From Segniliparus rugosus ATCC BAA-974 (GTDB taxonomy: Bacteria; Actinomycetota; Actinomycetes; Mycobacteriales; Mycobacteriaceae), in NCBI RefSeq assembly GCF_000185725.2, contig NZ_KI391953.1, positions 1,542,750 through 1,606,749 on the forward strand: DNA of 64,000 bases. Reading direction: 5' to 3'. Each line of letters opens with the position of its first letter. The stretch's first letter is position 1. Shown here piece after piece: positions 42,844 to 51,039 of this stretch. Position numbers and translations under genes: made by a program. The notes beneath the pieces were generated by a model that was not told the DNA's origin, did no database searches, and saw only the letters and a program-made list of their open reading frames with translations.

Positions 42844-43602
42844 ATGCGGTTACAGCTGGGGCGGGCACGGCCCGGGCAGGGGCGGCTGAGCCCGGTCGCG
42901 TTCGGCTTTTTCGCTTCGGCTGCTGTGTTCACCGGCATGGGGTTCGGCTCCTGGCTCGGAGTCACGGTCGTCCCAGGCCGCGCCGCGCCGGACCCGAGGC
43001 TGCTGCCGCTGGCCTCGCCGGACGTGGCGAGCCTGGTCCCCGGCCGCGCCCTGCCCTCGGTCACTGTGGCCCCCGACCAGGCGGGCGCGTTGCTCGGCGT
43101 GGATCTGGGCTGGTCGCGGGCAGTGACGGCCCCTGGAGCCGATTCGAAAACAACGGTCGAGGAATGCCGGCTCGCTGATCCGGTCGGCATGCGCGCCGCT
43201 TATGGGCAGGACTGGGCGGCCTTCAGCAAGACGACGGTCCAGCCTGCCGAGGACGACGATTCGACGCAGGTCGTGCTCGCTGTCGGGCTGTATCCGTCGG
43301 AAGCGAAGGCGCGCGGGGCGTTCGCGGCGGTGGTCTCCGCTTTGCGCGTCTGCGACGGCAAGTCCACGACGGAGACCACCGCGCAAGGCGCGGAGTTCGC
43401 GCTGACGTTCCACGCCGACCCGACGGCGGCGGACGCGCTCCGCTGGCGATCTGAGCGGGAGGACGCGGGCGGGCGGCGCTGCGCGTACGACGCGCGGGCC
43501 CGCCGCAACGCGTTCCTCGAGGTCATGGTCTGTGTCGCGGGCGAGGATGCGCGGGAGGCGAAAGGCGTGGCGGACGCGTTGGAGGGGAGTTTGCCGCCGT
43601 GA
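42844..43602 (+). CDS. Membrane-anchored PknH-like sensor-domain protein
   Basis: A 252-residue paralogue in tandem with the lipoprotein. An N-terminal hydrophobic segment (about 16-42, SPVAFGFFASAAVFTGMGFG) acts as signal or anchor; there is no lipobox. The domain (about 70-250) repeats the same order of features: APDQAGALLGVDLGWSRAV, VEECRLADPVGMRAAYGQDWAAFSKT, GLYPSEAKARGAFAAVVSALRVCDG, and RRCAYDARARRNAFLEVMVCVAG, with four cysteines at matching places. Two consecutive copies suggest that the pair senses related envelope signals or works as a heterodimer (inference). Confidence 0.65.
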   Translation: MRLQLGRARPGQGRLSPVAFGFFASAAVFTGMGFGSWLGVTVVPGRAAPDPRLLPLASPDVASLVPGRALPSVTVAPDQAGALLGVDLGWSRAVTAPGADSKTTVEECRLADPVGMRAAYGQDWAAFSKTTVQPAEDDDSTQVVLAVGLYPSEAKARGAFAAVVSALRVCDGKSTTETTAQGAEFALTFHADPTAADALRWRSEREDAGGRRCAYDARARRNAFLEVMVCVAGEDAREAKGVADALEGSLPP

Positions 43603-43662
43603 CCCATGCGGGTGGGAAAGGGCAGTTGAGAAGCCGATTTGCCCGACAGCTCGTGGCGGCGC

Positions 43663-43668
43663 TACACT
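43663..43668 (+). promoter_or_regulatory. -10 element of the ilv operon, leaderless at the leader peptide
   Basis: TACACT sits exactly 6 bases before the ATG of the ilv leader peptide, with no ribosome site. The attenuator peptide appears to be translated from the very 5' end of the message. Confidence 0.6.
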
Positions 43669-43674
43669 TGCGCC

Positions 43675-43707
43675 ATGCGTGAGCAGCTACTTGAGGTAAT
43701 TATCTAG
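43675..43707 (+). CDS. ilv operon leader peptide (MREQLLEVII)
   Basis: A 10-residue peptide with Leu-Leu, Val, Ile-Ile near its end, placed before an attenuator and ilvBNC. The Leu, Val and first Ile codons are CTA, CTT, GTA and ATT, which are rare in DNA of this GC content and would stall ribosomes when branched-chain amino acids are short. This is the classical arrangement for transcription attenuation of acetohydroxyacid synthase operons. Confidence 0.85.
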   Translation: MREQLLEVII

Positions 43708-43749
43708 GCGCGTCGTCGCCTGATTCCCGCTTGCAGCGACGACGCGCCT
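43706..43749 (+). promoter_or_regulatory. ilv attenuator: stem 1 (pause structure)
   Basis: A perfect 14-bp stem, arm AGGCGCGTCGTCGC at 43706-43719 pairing with 43736-43749. It begins within the leader-peptide stop codon, so a ribosome finishing the peptide would block it. Competing pairings with the terminator region were not worked out. Confidence 0.7.
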
Positions 43750-43750
43750 G

Positions 43751-43784
43751 ACCCCTGACCAGCGATCCTGGCGGGGGTGTTTTT
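43751..43784 (+). terminator. ilv attenuator terminator
   Basis: ACCCC...CCAG pairs with CTGG...GGGGT, loop CGATC, followed by TGTTTTTG. A typical intrinsic terminator with a T-run, 77 bases before ilvB. Confidence 0.8.
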
Positions 43785-43860
43785 GTGTGGCCAGCACAAC
43801 GCGTGCCATCAGTGATCCTGAGGCCGACGACAAGAGGAATAGAGAAAAAGGAGCACAACA

Positions 43861-45720
43861 GTGACCGCCTCAACCATAAAGACCGCTTCCGAAACCGGGC
43901 GCGGCGAAGAGCGAGCCGACTCTCCGAGGCAGCAATCCGCGCCCGAGATCCTGACCGGCGCGCAAACGATCATCCGCAGCCTCGAGGAGCTGGGCGTCGA
44001 AGCCGTCTTCGGCCTGCCCGGCGGGACGATCCTGCCGACCTACGACCCTCTCCTCGACTCCAAGAGGGTCCGCCACATCCTCGTCCGGCACGAGCAGGGA
44101 GCCGGGCACGCCGCCACCGGGTACGCCCAGGCCACGGGCAAGGTCGGCGTGTGCATGGCGACCTCCGGGCCCGGCGCGACGAACCTGGTCACCCCGATCG
44201 CGGACGCGTACCTCGACTCCGTGCCGATCGTCGCCATCACCGGACAGGTGCCCAGGGGCTTGATCGGCTCCGACGCCTTCCAAGAGGCGGACATCTGCGG
44301 CATCACGATGCCGGTCACGAAACACAACTTCTTGGTCACCGACATCGCGGACATCCCGAGGATCCTCGCGGAGGCGTTCCACCTCGCGGCAACCGGCCGC
44401 CCCGGCCCGGTGCTCGTGGACATCCCGAAGGACGTGCAGAACGCCAAGGCTCCCTTCCACTGGCCGCCGCAGCGCCGCCTGCCGGGGTACAAGCCGACGA
44501 CCCGGCCGCACTCCAAGCAGATCCGCGAGGCTTCCCGGCTCATCCTCTCCTCCAGCCGCCCGGTGCTGTATGTCGGCGGCGGCGTGATCAAGGCGAACGC
44601 GAGCGCGGAGCTGAGGACCCTCGCCGAGCTCACGGGCATCCCGGTGGTCACCACGCTCATGGCGCGCGGCGCGTTCCCCGACAGCCACCGCCAGCATCTC
44701 GGCATGCCCGGCATGCACGGCACGGTCGCCGCGGTGGCCTCGTTGCAGCGGGCTGACTTGCTGATCACGCTCGGCGCGCGGTTCGACGACCGGGTCACCG
44801 GACAGCTGGACTCTTTCGCGCCCTTCGCGAAGGTCGTCCACGCCGACATCGACCCGGCGGAGATCGGCAAGAACCGCGCGGCGGACGTGCCGATCGTCGG
44901 CGACTGCAAAGAGACGATCGGCGAGCTCGTCGAGGCGATCCGCTCGCTCAAGGCGACCGGGGACGAGGCCGACCTCGCCGAGTGGTGGGCCTACCTGAAC
45001 CAGATCCGCGACACCTACCCGCTCAGCTACGACTGGCCCTCGGACGGCAAGCTCTCGCCCGAGTACGTCATCGAGGAGCTCGGCAAGGCGGTCGGCCCCG
45101 AAGGGGTCTTCTGCGCGGGCGTCGGCCAGCACCAGATGTGGGCGGCGCAGTTCATCGGCTACGACCGGCCCCGCAGCTGGCTCAACTCCGGGGGCCTTGG
45201 CACCATGGGCTACGCGGTGCCCGCCGCGATGGGCGCGAAGCTCGGCGAGCCCGACCGGGAGGTCTGGGCCATCGACGGCGACGGTTGCTTCCAGATGACC
45301 AATCAGGAGCTCGCCACCTGCGCGGTGGAGGGCATCCCGATCAAGGTCGCGCTCATCAACAACGGCAATCTCGGCATGGTCCGCCAGTGGCAGACCCTCT
45401 TCTACGAGGAGCGCTACTCGAACACCGACCTTTCCACCCACACGTTGCGCATCCCCGATTTCGTGAAGCTCGCCGAGGCGCTGGGCTGCGTCGGGATCCG
45501 ATGCGAGCGCAAGGAGGACGTCGCGGACGCGATCGCCCAGGCGCGGGCCATCACTGACCGGCCCGTCGTCATCGACTTCATCGTCGGCGAGGACGCGCAG
45601 GTGTGGCCGATGGTGGCCGCGGGCACCGGCAACTCCGAGATCATGGCGGCGCGGGGCATCCGGCCGTTGTTCGACGACACCGAAGACCTGCCCCTTCCGG
45701 GCCATGGAGGACTGAAATGA
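43861..45720 (+). CDS. ilvB: Acetohydroxyacid synthase large subunit IlvB
   Basis: A 619-residue thiamine-diphosphate enzyme making acetolactate or acetohydroxybutyrate, the first common step of Val/Leu/Ile synthesis. The TPP-activating glutamate is Glu78 in [13 protein letters not shown]/Mg motif [15 protein letters not shown]...[15 protein letters not shown] and quinone-like site text [15 protein letters not shown] is present. GTG 43861 has AAAAGGAG upstream. The N-terminal 28 residues are a non-conserved Ser/Glu/Arg extension common in Actinobacteria. The stop overlaps ilvN (ATGA). Controlled by the leader-peptide attenuator. Confidence 0.97.
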   Translation: MTASTIKTASETGRGEERADSPRQQSAPEILTGAQTIIRSLEELGVEAVFGLPGGTILPTYDPLLDSKRVRHILVRHEQGAGHAATGYAQATGKVGVCMATSGPGATNLVTPIADAYLDSVPIVAITGQVPRGLIGSDAFQEADICGITMPVTKHNFLVTDIADIPRILAEAFHLAATGRPGPVLVDIPKDVQNAKAPFHWPPQRRLPGYKPTTRPHSKQIREASRLILSSSRPVLYVGGGVIKANASAELRTLAELTGIPVVTTLMARGAFPDSHRQHLGMPGMHGTVAAVASLQRADLLITLGARFDDRVTGQLDSFAPFAKVVHADIDPAEIGKNRAADVPIVGDCKETIGELVEAIRSLKATGDEADLAEWWAYLNQIRDTYPLSYDWPSDGKLSPEYVIEELGKAVGPEGVFCAGVGQHQMWAAQFIGYDRPRSWLNSGGLGTMGYAVPAAMGAKLGEPDREVWAIDGDGCFQMTNQELATCAVEGIPIKVALINNGNLGMVRQWQTLFYEERYSNTDLSTHTLRIPDFVKLAEALGCVGIRCERKEDVADAIAQARAITDRPVVIDFIVGEDAQVWPMVAAGTGNSEIMAARGIRPLFDDTEDLPLPGHGGLK

Positions 45721-46247
45721 CCGCGACTGCGACGCCGAGCGAGACGAGGATCCTGTCGATCCTCGTCGAGGACAAGCCGGGCGTGCTCGCCAGGGTGTCC
45801 TCCCTCTTCTCCCGGCGCGGGTTCAACATCGACTCGCTCGCGGTCGGCCCGACCGAGCAGCCCAACATATCGCGGATGACGGTCACCGTGACGGTCGAGG
45901 AGCCGGTCTTGGAGCAGATCGTCAAACAGCTCAACAAGCTGGTGAACGTCATCAAGATCGTCGAGCACCGGGTGGACTCCTCGGTGGCCCGAGAGCTCAT
46001 CTTGCTCAAGGTCCGCGCGGACGCCACGGTGCGCAGCCAGGTGATCGAGATCGCGAACCTCTTCCGGGCGAAAGTCGTGGACATCTCCTCGGACACCGTG
46101 GTGGTGGAGGCCACCGGCAACCAACAGAAGATCGAGGCGCTCTTGCGCGTGCTCGACCCGCTCGGGGTCAAAGAGATCGTCCAGTCCGGGGTCATCGCGC
46201 TTGGGCGGGGCTCGAAGCCGATCACCGCGCAGAACCAGCGCTGGTGA
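45717..46247 (+). CDS. ilvN: Acetohydroxyacid synthase regulatory subunit IlvN
   Basis: A 176-residue small subunit with an N-terminal ACT domain (about 10-85: [45 protein letters not shown]) that binds valine for feedback inhibition, and a C-terminal domain (about 90-165) that activates the large subunit. ATG 45717 overlaps the ilvB stop by four bases; longer upstream readings in the frame lie inside ilvB. Confidence 0.96.
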   Translation: MTATATPSETRILSILVEDKPGVLARVSSLFSRRGFNIDSLAVGPTEQPNISRMTVTVTVEEPVLEQIVKQLNKLVNVIKIVEHRVDSSVARELILLKVRADATVRSQVIEIANLFRAKVVDISSDTVVVEATGNQQKIEALLRVLDPLGVKEIVQSGVIALGRGSKPITAQNQRW

Positions 46248-47327
<1,080 letters not shown>

Positions 47328-47343
47328 TCGAGAGAGTTTCCCG

Positions 47344-47397
47344 AAGTCCAGGGGCTTGCCGCCCGGCGGATCCGCCGGGCGGCAAGCCCCTGGACTT
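47344..47397 (+). terminator. ilvBNC terminator: perfect 54-bp palindrome
   Basis: Left arm of 27 bases, beginning AAGTCCAGGGGCTTGCC, is followed without spacer by its exact complement, and a T-run follows. Being perfect and spacer-free, it would form a very stable hairpin in RNA and could cruciform in DNA. Confidence 0.95.
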
Positions 47398-47422
47398 TTT
47401 CTCCGCGCCTCGGATCCGGGTG

Positions 47423-47428
47423 TATGCT
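47423..47428 (+). promoter_or_regulatory. -10 element of a leaderless transcript (triple-repeat protein)
   Basis: TATGCT sits 6 bases before GTG 47435. This argues for that start over the in-frame GTG at 47420. Confidence 0.55.
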
Positions 47429-47434
47429 CCGCTC

Positions 47435-48940
47435 GTGGGAATCGAGGAGAAACAAGACCAGCGCGCCGCCGCCTACCGGCTCGGAGCCTCGGGGGACACG
47501 GCGGGAGCCGTCGAGACGTTGCGGCGGCTCGTCGCGGGCGACTGGGAAGCCGCCGACCACCCGCTGCGGCTGCAGTGCCGCCAGGACCTCGCCCAATGGC
47601 TTGGGGCGGGCGGCGACCGCGCCGGGGCGGTCGAGGAGCTGGTCGGGCTGGCTCCCGAGTTGGCGCGGGTCTTCGGCCCCGGCCACGCGCTCACGTTGCG
47701 CGCCCGCCACGATCTGGCGCAACAGCGTTGGTCCCCGGAGGAGGAGACCGGCGCGCGCGAGGCGGTCGACGAGTGGGAACGGCTGCTCGGGGACGAGCGC
47801 GCGGCGCTCGGCCCGGACGACCAGCTGACACAGCATGCGGCCCAGATGGCGGCGTACTGGCGGACGCGTCTCGCGCAGGAGCAACGGGCGGAAAGCGGCG
47901 GCCCCGCTCGGCGGGTGGACGCCGACGTCCTGGCGACTCGTCGCGCGGCTGCCTATGAGCTCGCGGACTCGGGCGATTTCACGGGGGCCATCGCGGCGAT
48001 GGAGCGTCTCCTCGCGGACTTCGAAGGGAGCCCGGACTATCCGTTGGGCCTGCATGTGCGCAGCGACATCGTCGAATTGCGCGGGCAGAGCGGGGACCAG
48101 GAGGGCGCGCTCGCCGAAACCGAGGCCTTGCTGCCCGAGCTGGAGCGGGAGTTCGGGGCGGACAGCCCCTTCGTGCTGCGCGCCCGCCACAGCTCCGCGG
48201 TGTGGCGGCGAAGGTCGCTGGAGGACGAAGCCGATCTGGCGGCCGCGGTCGACGAGTGGGAGCGGCTCCTCGCGGACGAGCGAAGGGTGTACGTTCCGGG
48301 GGACGCGCAGACCAAGCATTCCGAAGAAATGCTTGCGCACTGGCGAGCCCGCCTCGCGCAGCGGCAGGAGGCGGAATCCGGCGGCTCTGCCGCGCGCGCT
48401 CCGGGGGACGTCATGGTCCGCCGCAGGGAAGCCGCGATCCAGCTCGCGGGGGCCGGCGATTTCGCGGGAGCCGCAGCGGCGGCGGAACGGCTCATCAGAG
48501 ACCTCGCTGGGTCCGACTACACGCTGATGCTGCAGTGCCGCGTGGACATCGCGCAATATCGCGGAGAGGGCGGCGATGTGGCGGGAGCCGTGGCCAGCCT
48601 TCGCGATCTGCTGCCCGAGCTGGAGCGGGTCTTCGGCCCGGACAACATTGTGGTCTTGGCCGCCCGGCACAGCTTCCTGCACTGGAAGTGGTCGCCCGCC
48701 ATGGGCGGCGAGGCGAGGGAGGCGGTCGCGGATTTCGAGCGGTTCGTCGCGGACTTGCGGCGAGTGCTCGTTCCTGGCGACTCGATGACCTCGCACGCGG
48801 AGCGGGCGTTGACGTACTGGCGGGCGCGGCTGAGGGAAGAGAGCGGCGCGGCCGCGCGGCCGGTCGAGCCGGGCGGGACCCCCGAAGTCGGCGAGGGCTC
48901 CGCGCACGGCTCCGATGGCGGCGGGCAGTTCAATTTCTGA
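47435..48940 (+). CDS. TPR-like protein with three long tandem repeats
   Basis: A 501-residue cytoplasmic, helix-rich protein built from three repeats of about 155 residues each (about 8-155, 165-315, 325-475). Each repeat contains RRxAAxxLAxxGDxxGAxxxxxRLLAD, then RxDxAxxRGxGGDxxGAxxxxxxLLPELERxFG, then LRARHxxAxxRWSxExxxxAREAVDEWERLL and HAExxLxYWRxRLAQE. The pattern matches TPR-type repeats of actinobacterial proteins that mediate protein contacts, often with NTPases. Linkers contain QRAESGG/QEAESGG, showing duplication of the whole unit. Partner unknown. Confidence 0.7.
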   Translation: MGIEEKQDQRAAAYRLGASGDTAGAVETLRRLVAGDWEAADHPLRLQCRQDLAQWLGAGGDRAGAVEELVGLAPELARVFGPGHALTLRARHDLAQQRWSPEEETGAREAVDEWERLLGDERAALGPDDQLTQHAAQMAAYWRTRLAQEQRAESGGPARRVDADVLATRRAAAYELADSGDFTGAIAAMERLLADFEGSPDYPLGLHVRSDIVELRGQSGDQEGALAETEALLPELEREFGADSPFVLRARHSSAVWRRRSLEDEADLAAAVDEWERLLADERRVYVPGDAQTKHSEEMLAHWRARLAQRQEAESGGSAARAPGDVMVRRREAAIQLAGAGDFAGAAAAAERLIRDLAGSDYTLMLQCRVDIAQYRGEGGDVAGAVASLRDLLPELERVFGPDNIVVLAARHSFLHWKWSPAMGGEAREAVADFERFVADLRRVLVPGDSMTSHAERALTYWRARLREESGAAARPVEPGGTPEVGEGSAHGSDGGGQFNF

Positions 48941-48962
48941 CCGCGACGGGGGCAGCGGCCCG

Positions 48963-49802
48963 CTAGCTATTGTCTTTGACCCGTTGGACCAGCGTCGCGT
49001 AGAGCTTCGTGAACGCGTCGCGGTCCGGCAATTGGTCGGGCGTGGTCGCTTTGAGCGACTGCAGCGTGAGCCCGGCGAAGACGGTGCGGTCGGAGACATG
49101 GGCGAGGATGACGAGCATGGAGCTGTCCTTGGCGGCCCGGTCTTTCGCGCTATGGGTGGTCAGGAAGTAGCTCACCGCCTCGTCCGCCGAAGAGCCCGGA
49201 GGCTGCTGCTTCTGGATGCTCAGATCCCCGCCGCCGAAGCTGTTGGTCATCGAGAACGTCGGGCAGGACTGCGCGAACTGGACGAACTGGTCCCAGGAGA
49301 CCACGCGGCCGACGACTCCGAGCGCCATCGTCCGCAGCTCGTTGGACCCGCGTTGCACCCCGTACGACGCTTTGCCGTCCCCGACCTCGGCGAGGGGGTT
49401 TTGCGCCGTGAACTCCGCGCATCGGGGCGGCTCGTACTTCGTGTTCGGCAGGTTCTGCTGCGGGAACGCGACCGAGCTCAGGCTCAAGCCCTCTTTGGTG
49501 ATGTATCCGGCGGGGAACTCCTCCGTCGTGATCCGCATTGCGGCGGGATTCACGCTGTGCTCGCGCGGCTTCGGCCAGAACCACGATCCGGCGGCCGCGA
49601 CGGCGCAGATCGCGGCGAGGATGCCGAGCGTCCGCCAGCTGGTGACCCGGTCGAGCAGCGTCCTGCGGTCTTTGCCGGGGCGGGATCGGGCGAGGCGCTG
49701 GCGTTTCTCGTGCAGCGCCGCTCGCCGGGCCGCCGGAGCAGTCGCGCGCTCGTCGCCGCGAGGCGGGGGAGTCCGCACGACTCCGGTCGTCTGATCCCTC
49801 AT
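48963..49802 (-). CDS. Single-pass membrane protein with extracellular domain
   Basis: A 279-residue product. A basic, Arg-rich cytoplasmic N-terminus (1-52) precedes one membrane helix (about 56-76, SWRTLGILAAICAVAAAGSWFW). The outer domain (about 85-279) shows EEFPAGYITKEGLSLSSVAF, YEPPRCAEFTAQNP and VVSWDQFVQFAQSCPTFSMT, with two cysteines probably paired, and a C-terminal LVQRVKDNS. It recalls uncharacterised mycobacterial sensor-like domains (DUF5642 or similar); assignment uncertain. It is divergent from the DUF3054 gene, and the two -10 elements overlap. Confidence 0.55.
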   Translation of the reverse strand: MRDQTTGVVRTPPPRGDERATAPAARRAALHEKRQRLARSRPGKDRRTLLDRVTSWRTLGILAAICAVAAAGSWFWPKPREHSVNPAAMRITTEEFPAGYITKEGLSLSSVAFPQQNLPNTKYEPPRCAEFTAQNPLAEVGDGKASYGVQRGSNELRTMALGVVGRVVSWDQFVQFAQSCPTFSMTNSFGGGDLSIQKQQPPGSSADEAVSYFLTTHSAKDRAAKDSSMLVILAHVSDRTVFAGLTLQSLKATTPDQLPDRDAFTKLYATLVQRVKDNS

Positions 49803-49810
49803 AACGGGAC

Positions 49811-49816
49811 GAGTCT
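49811..49816 (-). promoter_or_regulatory. -10 element of the single-pass membrane protein gene
   Basis: Minus-strand TAGACT stands 9 bases before ATG 49802, giving a leaderless or nearly leaderless message. It overlaps the divergent TACAGT at 49816. Confidence 0.4.
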
Positions 49817-49821
49817 ACAGT
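49816..49821 (+). promoter_or_regulatory. -10 element of the DUF3054 gene
   Basis: TACAGT sits 7 bases before ATG 49829, supporting that start over the in-frame GTG at 49820, which would lie inside the element. Confidence 0.5.
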
Positions 49822-49828
49822 GGGCAAG

Positions 49829-50212
49829 ATGGTGACAGCTTTGGCGACGATGCGGCCCCGGACCGCGATGGCGGTGGACGCGATCTTCCTTTTGGTCTTC
49901 GCGGCGGTCGGCAGGCGCAGCCATCACGAGCACGACAGCGTCTTCGGCGTCCTGGCGACGGCTTTGCCCTTCCTGATCGGCGCGGCCGCGGGCTGGGCGG
50001 TCGTGCGGGGATGGCGCGCGCCGCGCGCCATCACGCCGACCGGAGTGTCCGTGTGGTTGGGCGCGGTCTGGATCGGCATGCTCCTGCGCGCGCTCACCGG
50101 ACAAGCCGTCGCGTGGAGCTTCCTGCTCGTCGCGAGCGCCGTCACGGCGCTGTTCCTGCTCGGCTGGCGGTTGATCGTGAACACGCTGGTCGTCGTGCGC
50201 TCGCGCGGTTAG
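49829..50212 (+). CDS. DUF3054 membrane protein
   Basis: A 127-residue integral membrane protein with four helices. The family pattern is AVDAIFLLVFAAVGRRSHHE near the start, then TALPFLIGAAAGWAVVRGWRAP, TPTGVSVWLGAVWIGMLLRALTGQ, and a last helix SFLLVASAVTALFLLGWRL. Function of DUF3054 is unknown. The stop overlaps the end of the convergent DUF998 gene by four bases. Confidence 0.75.
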   Translation: MVTALATMRPRTAMAVDAIFLLVFAAVGRRSHHEHDSVFGVLATALPFLIGAAAGWAVVRGWRAPRAITPTGVSVWLGAVWIGMLLRALTGQAVAWSFLLVASAVTALFLLGWRLIVNTLVVVRSRG

Positions 50213-50871
50213 CGCCCCGTTCGCCGCTCCGGGACCAGCGCGCCAGCCCCGAGGACGATCATGCCGACAATGGTCGGGTACACGACGATCCGCTCGATCA
50301 GGCCGAACCAAGACAGCGCCCACGCGGTGTCCGGACCAGGCGGGATCACCCAGATGAGCTGGGTGACGACCATGGTGGCCGTGGCGATCAGCGCGACCAG
50401 CCCGCACAGGGCGGCGGCGAGCCCGGCGGCGCGAAAGCTCCGGCGGGCCGACCAGCCTGCGAGCAGGAGCCCGATGTTGCCGAACACCATGGTGAGCAGG
50501 GCTCCGGTCATATGCAGGCCGGAGTCGCTCAGGCGCGGGGTGAGCCCGACGATCAAGAAGCCGATCCCGCCGACGGCCAGCAGGCTCTTCGCGGCCTTGC
50601 CGAACAGCGCTCCCGGCGCGAGGAGCGCCCCGGCCGCCATGAGCGCCCCGGTCAGGAGGAAGGAGCCCCCCATGGCCAAATGCCAGGGGGAGCAGACCGG
50701 ATGCCCGTCGCCTTGGCTCGTGTAGCACTCGGCGGCGGCCAGGTCGCTGATCGCGTTGCGCTTCCAGTCGAAGGGAACCTGCCACGCCGAGGCCACGACC
50801 TCGTACACGATGAAGAATTGGAGCTGCGCCGTCCACAGCAACGCCCACAGTTTGGTGCCAGCTCGCGTCAT
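50209..50871 (-). CDS. DUF998 family membrane protein
   Basis: A 220-residue membrane protein with about six helices. DUF998 features: VPFDWKRNAISDLAAAECY (about 32-50), WHLAMGGSFLLTGALMAAGALL, and LIVGLTPRLSDSGLHMTGALLTMVFGNIG (split across about 103-131). Function unknown. Start supported by a TAAGAT element 6 bases upstream. Confidence 0.75.
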   Translation of the reverse strand: MTRAGTKLWALLWTAQLQFFIVYEVVASAWQVPFDWKRNAISDLAAAECYTSQGDGHPVCSPWHLAMGGSFLLTGALMAAGALLAPGALFGKAAKSLLAVGGIGFLIVGLTPRLSDSGLHMTGALLTMVFGNIGLLLAGWSARRSFRAAGLAAALCGLVALIATATMVVTQLIWVIPPGPDTAWALSWFGLIERIVVYPTIVGMIVLGAGALVPERRTGR

Positions 50872-50877
50872 ACGGCC

Positions 50878-50883
50878 ATCTTA
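50878..50883 (-). promoter_or_regulatory. -10 element of a leaderless transcript (DUF998)
   Basis: Minus-strand TAAGAT sits 6 bases before ATG 50871. Confidence 0.55.
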
Positions 50884-51027
50884 GGCGGTGCCGCTCGGGA
50901 GGCCGGAAGCCGTTGAGGAGCCGGAGCCGGGTCCGGGCATTGCCCGCACAGCAGCGATCCGGCGGGTTGTGAGATGGGTTTGACGAAAAGCTAACGCGGC
51001 TGGAACCGGCGGGTTCGGGGAAGTTCT

Positions 51028-51033
51028 CACAAT
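51028..51033 (+). promoter_or_regulatory. Possible -10 element of the nitrate reductase gene
   Basis: CACAAT sits 6 bases before GTG 51040, a one-base variant of TANNNT, and no ribosome site is present. The 50884-51027 stretch shows no other obvious site. Confidence 0.35.
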
Positions 51034-51039
51034 GGGCAG

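Noticed and set aside
49820-49828. GTG 49820 as start of the DUF3054 gene
   Set aside because: It lies inside the probable -10 hexamer; ATG 49829 is at the expected leaderless distance.
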